Assembly (NCBI GenBank): GCA_947624465.1
Contig: CANQKJ010000118.1
Coordinates: 1 to 6,662 of the forward strand
Source: an uncultured Oscillospiraceae bacterium
Lineage (GTDB): Bacteria; Bacillota; Clostridia; Oscillospirales; Oscillospiraceae
DNA: 6,662 nucleotides
Reading direction: 5' to 3'
Shown: piece by piece, positions 5,602 through 6,662 of the stretch
Position numbering within the stretch: position 1 is the stretch's first letter
Layout of the letters: each line of letters begins with the position of its first letter
Notes under the pieces: model-generated
Databases searched by the model: none
What the model saw: the letters and a program-made list of their open reading frames with translations, nothing else
Told to the model about the DNA's origin: nothing
Translations under genes and position numbers: made by a program

Positions 5602-5604
5602 TTG

Positions 5605-6662
5605 ATGAAAAGATACAGCGATATGGAGTACCTTCGCTTATCGAAATGGCAAAAATTTGTCTACAAACTGGTTTCTATCCTGATCGGCATCCCCCTGGGG
5701 ATCGGCCGCTTCTTCAAAAAGATCGGGCTCGCCATCAAAGACGGCGTCCTGAAATTCGGCGCCGAGCTGAAAGACATCGGCGTGACCTTCGTCCACGGCG
5801 ACTGGAAGACCAAAGTCTCCTATGTGGTCATGGGCTTCGGCAACATCGCCCGGGGGCAGGTCCTCCGCGGCCTGCTCTTCCTGCTGTTCGAGGTGGTGTT
5901 CATCTTCTACATGATCACTACCGGCGGCTACTGGCTGTCCATGCTGCCCTCCCTGGGCAAGCAGGGCCCCGAGAGCGTGTACGATCCCATCTATGACACG
6001 AACACCACCGCGTACCACGACAACTCCTTTAAGATCCTGCTGTACGGCGTGCTGACCATCTTCTTCATCGTGGCCTTCATCTACACCTGGCGGGTCAACG
6101 TGAAGCAGAACAAGATCTCCGAGGAGATCATCCGGTCCGGCAAGAAGCTGAAGTCCGGCAAGGACGACCTGCGGTCCCTGGTGGACGACCAGTTCCACAA
6201 GACCCTGCTGGCCCTGCCCATGATCGGCATCCTGGTGTTCACCGTACTGCCCATCGTGTTCATGGTGCTGGTGGCCTTCACCAACTACGACGGCGCCCAC
6301 AACGGCTACTCCAACGCGCTGTTCACCTGGGTGGGCTTCAAGAACTTCGGGACCCTGTTCTCCTGGACCACCACCGGCGGCTCCGGCACCCAGTCCTATT
6401 CCGCCACCTTCGGCGAGATCCTGGTCTGGACGCTGATGTGGGCCTTCTTTGCCACCTTCACCAACTACTTCCTGGGCATGGGCGTGGCCATGGCCATCAA
6501 CAAGAAGGGCATCCGGCTGAAGAAGCTGTGGCGGACCATCCTGGTCATGACGGTGGCCATCCCCCAGTTCATCTCCCTTCTGTATGTCTCCAAGATGTTC
6601 GCCGCCAACGGCCTCATCAACCTGATGCTGGGCCCGGTGAGCAACGGCGGACTTGGCCTGAT
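5605..6662 (+). CDS. malF: Maltodextrin ABC transporter permease MalF, 3' end beyond the window
   Basis: Inner-membrane subunit of the importer served by the upstream binding protein; it should pair with MalG and an MsmX/MalK-type ATPase, neither present here. The first 352 residues are visible and the frame is open at 6662. A charged amphipathic N-terminal region (1-70, rich in Lys) leads to YVVMGFGNIARGQVLRGLLF (73-92), a stretch typical of Firmicutes MalF. Predicted helices lie at about 88-106, 143-161, 201-225, 270-297 and 310-330. The periplasm-side segment contains FTNYDG (225-230) and WVGFKNFGTLF (242-252), and helix 5 is entered by LWRTILVMTVAIPQFISLLY (308-327). The EAA loop that contacts the ATPase lies downstream of the window. 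The ATG at 5605 is supported by GAGGGGTGAT. Substrate assignment to maltose/maltodextrin follows from the neighbouring starch genes and the MalF-like N-terminus. Confidence 0.93.
   Translation, partial: MKRYSDMEYLRLSKWQKFVYKLVSILIGIPLGIGRFFKKIGLAIKDGVLKFGAELKDIGVTFVHGDWKTKVSYVVMGFGNIARGQVLRGLLFLLFEVVFIFYMITTGGYWLSMLPSLGKQGPESVYDPIYDTNTTAYHDNSFKILLYGVLTIFFIVAFIYTWRVNVKQNKISEEIIRSGKKLKSGKDDLRSLVDDQFHKTLLALPMIGILVFTVLPIVFMVLVAFTNYDGAHNGYSNALFTWVGFKNFGTLFSWTTTGGSGTQSYSATFGEILVWTLMWAFFATFTNYFLGMGVAMAINKKGIRLKKLWRTILVMTVAIPQFISLLYVSKMFAANGLINLMLGPVSNGGLGL

Overview
The window reads as a starch and maltodextrin utilisation locus from a GC-rich member of the Firmicutes, most likely a gut clostridium of the Oscillospiraceae type. 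The evidence is the strongly G/C-ending codon use, the Gram-positive lipoprotein signals (LTAC and LCAC lipoboxes), strong GGAGG ribosome binding sites, sigma-A-like promoters in AT-rich gaps, and a MalF-type permease with the long N-terminal extension typical of Firmicutes. The genus is inference.

Minus strand, 1-2546: a surface alpha-amylase lipoprotein (550 aa, complete) is followed by a type I pullulanase whose 3' part lies beyond position 1. The two probably form one operon driven by a near-consensus promoter at about 2595-2624. The amylase carries a lipobox and would act outside the cell. The pullulanase has no export signal and would debranch imported oligosaccharides in the cytoplasm.

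Plus strand, 2701-3680: two unrecognised membrane proteins, each 163 aa and overlapping by ATGA, are transcribed divergently from the amylase. A strong hairpin follows them.

Plus strand, 3681-6662: a 241-bp AT-rich control region holds a dyad (TTGCACAAA/TTTGTGCAA), a near-perfect extended -10 promoter and a structured 5' leader with an intrinsic-terminator-like hairpin. It precedes a MalE-type solute-binding lipoprotein (520 aa) whose last ~80 residues look like a fused SusE/SusF-type starch-binding module. An 18-bp perfect stem with a T tract separates it from malF, the first permease subunit, which is cut by the window end. MalG would be expected just beyond.

Together the genes give a cell-envelope starch system: surface amylase cuts starch, the binding protein captures maltodextrins and passes them to MalFG, and pullulanase trims branch points inside. 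The most unusual items are the attenuator-like leader of the binding-protein gene, the binding-protein/starch-module fusion and the unexplained two-gene membrane operon lodged between the divergent starch genes. No tRNA, rRNA, CRISPR or mobile element was seen.
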